NCBI GenBank assembly: GCA_965219125.1
Contig: CBDCMO010000002.1
Location: forward strand, 1,488,001-1,552,000
Direction: 5' to 3'
DNA: 64,000 nt
Origin: JBBSOK01 sp965219125
GTDB lineage: Bacteria; Bacteroidota; Bacteroidia; Flavobacteriales; Flavobacteriaceae
Positions 63,601 through 64,000 of this stretch are shown piece after piece. The position numbers and the translations under genes are program-made. Under the pieces are notes generated by a model. The model made no database searches and was not told the origin of the DNA. It saw nothing but the letters and a program-made list of their open reading frames with translations. The first letter of the stretch is position 1, and the number at the start of each line of letters is the position of its first letter.

Positions 63601-63699
63601 AAAATAAAACCGCCAATTATTTTTAGTGAAAGCAACGCAAAAGAACTTATCTTTAGATTGCAAATTGTCTTTGCGGAAGATTATATGATGGATTACTAA
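60697..63699 (+). CDS. Kinase - M23 peptidase - class III aminotransferase fusion
   Basis: 1000 residues, no signal peptide. (1) Aminoglycoside-phosphotransferase-like kinase (about 1-320) with HNDINDYN (His193-Asn200) and IIDFGDA (Asp217). (2) Peptidase M23 domain (about 405-560) with His431, Asp435, YGHL and HLH (521-523), so its zinc site is intact. (3) Class III PLP aminotransferase (about 590-1000) with GSEANELA, DEVQTGFGRMG and the PLP Lys840 in MGKPAGNGHPLA. In animals, separate kinases and PLP phospholyases of these families phosphorylate hydroxylysine (or act on phosphoethanolamine) and eliminate phosphate. The M23 part is odd in a cytosolic enzyme. Substrate not determined. Confidence 0.88.
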   Translation: MNEISSKEAKEIAFKNYNIPAEVTKLEGYVDDNFLLKTDTQEKFLLKISTEEVESQLDFQVAILNYLSTKNVPFSTSKVIADKNGNLISKVSKTTSVRLLTWLDGRLWASVNPKTKQLRQSLGESAGSLTIALQDFQHPESNRKLEWDLANSAWTENFQNKFSGSQKEIITYFQIRLSEIQEFYKKLPKSIVHNDINDYNILVSEELENPTISGIIDFGDAIFTQTINDLAIVLAYAIMDLPDPLSGALDVIDGYNKHYKISETELECLYILVGMRLVTTVTNASIKKEENPTDSYFVISEKPAWALLKKWFNLNENFAYYSFRNACGFSANPNENEFKNWASNNQVSLKMMFPTIKFNDIEIPDMTVGSTLLGSLSEYEDAEISEFKIKQFQKQFPDSILANGYLETRPFYTTEAFKSEGNNGLQYRKTHLGTDFWLPAETHIHSPFDGVVKIIHHNNYDKDYGPMLILEHTFDTHNFYTLYGHLSLSSLNLLKVGDKIKQGDLIAYLGNSTENGNWAPHLHFQIILDLMGNAENFNGVALPSEIDVWKSICPNPNLLFKENLNSSEENISDEKIKHFRNEHLGKGLSLSYDKPLHIVRGEGIYLIDANGQKYLDTVNNVNHVGHQHPKVVAAGQKQMAVLTTNTRYLHKDIVEYAEALLKKLPSHLSVIHFVNSGSEANELALRMAKTVTGRKDILAIEVGYHGNTNAAIEVSSYKFEGNGGFPKPENTHILPLPDSYRGKYVGENCGIDYANHAKEIIENLKKEGRKIAGFIGESMISCGGQVVPPKNYFKEIYKYVHEAGGICIADEVQTGFGRMGKTFWAFELYDVKPDIVTMGKPAGNGHPLAIVACTKEVAEKFDTGMEYFNTFGGNPVSCAIGKAVLDVVEKENLQENALKVGRFLKSELKKLQMQFPIIGDVRGEGLFLGFELNDENRIPLPKQTSYLANRMKELGILMSIDGPDHNVMKIKPPIIFSESNAKELIFRLQIVFAEDYMMDY

Positions 63700-63705
63700 C
63701 CAAAT

Positions 63706-63734
63706 TTCTCTGTGCTTCTTTGTGCCTTTGTAGT
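63706..63734. repeat. CTTTGTG-type repeat before the last gene
   Basis: CTCTGTGCTTCTTTGTGCC and following CTTTGTAG; related in pattern to the CTTTGCG inverted repeat at 34.0 kb, starting 7 bp after the stop at 63699. Confidence 0.5.
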
Positions 63735-63788
63735 AAAAAGGGATTCACCATAAAGTCACAGATTACACAAAATTCAAAAAATGAAATT

Positions 63789-64000
63789 ATGAAAAAATTA
63801 CTTATTTTATTATTGATTGTAAGTATTAACACCATTGCGCAAACCGACAGCGATAAAAAAAAAGCTATAATGGCCGTTTTGGAAAGGCAACAAACTGCTT
63901 GGTCTGCAAACGATATTGATGGTTTTATGCAAGGCTATTGGAAAAGCGATTCACTCTCATTTTATGGCAGCAAGGGCGTAACAAAAGGCTGGCAAAATAC
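63789..64000 (+). CDS. Secreted NTF2/DUF4440-like protein (5' part)
   Basis: 70 complete codons and 2 bases before the window ends. Signal peptide MKKLLILLLIVSINTIAQ. The mature start (KAIMAVLERQQTAWSANDID, then GFMQGYWKSDSLSFYGSKGV) matches SnoaL/DUF4440-type NTF2-like proteins. It is truncated by the window edge, so function is not assigned. Confidence 0.75.
   Translation, partial: MKKLLILLLIVSINTIAQTDSDKKKAIMAVLERQQTAWSANDIDGFMQGYWKSDSLSFYGSKGVTKGWQN

Overview
The window is AT-rich chromosomal DNA from a member of the Bacteroidota, almost certainly Flavobacteriaceae; the genus cannot be fixed from sequence alone. Four kinds of evidence support this. Three secreted proteins end in type IX secretion (T9SS) sorting domains. 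Promoter-like boxes fit the Bacteroidota consensus TAnnTTTG. Mevalonate-pathway genes are present. Several genes lack a usable ATG and appear to start with TTG. There is no phage, plasmid or insertion sequence and no CRISPR array; the region looks like ordinary chromosome with some accessory islands.

Layout. 0-4 kb: end of thyA, a small TonB-C protein, and an ergothioneine pair egtB-egtD followed by a DUF427 gene. 4-13.3 kb: an envelope/lipid string with two GT2 glycosyltransferases, an Lgt-like protein, a radical SAM protein of the COG1964/tetraether-synthase type, two tandem mini membrane proteins, an M28 peptidase lipoprotein, a TolB-like lipoprotein and a GT-C type transferase. 13.3-19.3 kb (all minus): GNAT-nitrilase fusion, RES-Xre toxin-antitoxin module, deoxyhypusine-synthase-like protein, agmatinase and arginine decarboxylase (polyamine route). 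19.6-24 kb (minus): pseudouridine synthase, UbiA prenyltransferase, mevalonate kinase and diphosphomevalonate decarboxylase. 24-31 kb: ECF sigma factor, membrane anti-sigma-like TPR protein, TPR-CHAT protease and a T9SS-secreted repeat protein. 31-37.2 kb: haem uptake (TonB receptor, HmuT/U/V). 37.2-47 kb: T9SS proteins, hypothetical secreted proteins, an FAD oxidoreductase, an EEP-family protein and a YncE-like propeller. 46.7-53 kb: two PF00756 esterases, ATP-grasp, YbdK-type ligase, class I amidotransferase and a second ATP-grasp-like protein, a probable peptide/amide-forming pathway. 53-64 kb: a frameshifted hydrolase, tRNA-Leu(UAG), M20 dipeptidase, an antitoxin with a broken RelE toxin, PhnA, a BlaI/M56 pair, DUF4407, a kinase-M23-aminotransferase fusion and a partial secreted protein.

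The strongest new signal is regulatory. An identical two-block motif, TGATGACAT-N13-CGATGT, lies upstream of the ECF sigma gene, just before the T9SS gene at 29.2 kb, and just before the T9SS gene transcribed leftward from 38.3 kb. This suggests an autoregulated sigma factor, held by a membrane TPR anti-sigma and possibly released by a periplasmic CHAT protease, that drives secreted cargo. Other candidates are the Lgt-like/radical SAM lipid locus and the ATP-grasp/YbdK/amidotransferase cluster. Short-period (6-8 nt) repeats of differing sequence sit directly at gene ends throughout, and a palindromic repeat has entered the mvaD coding sequence in frame.

All assignments rest on reading motifs by eye; no database search was run.
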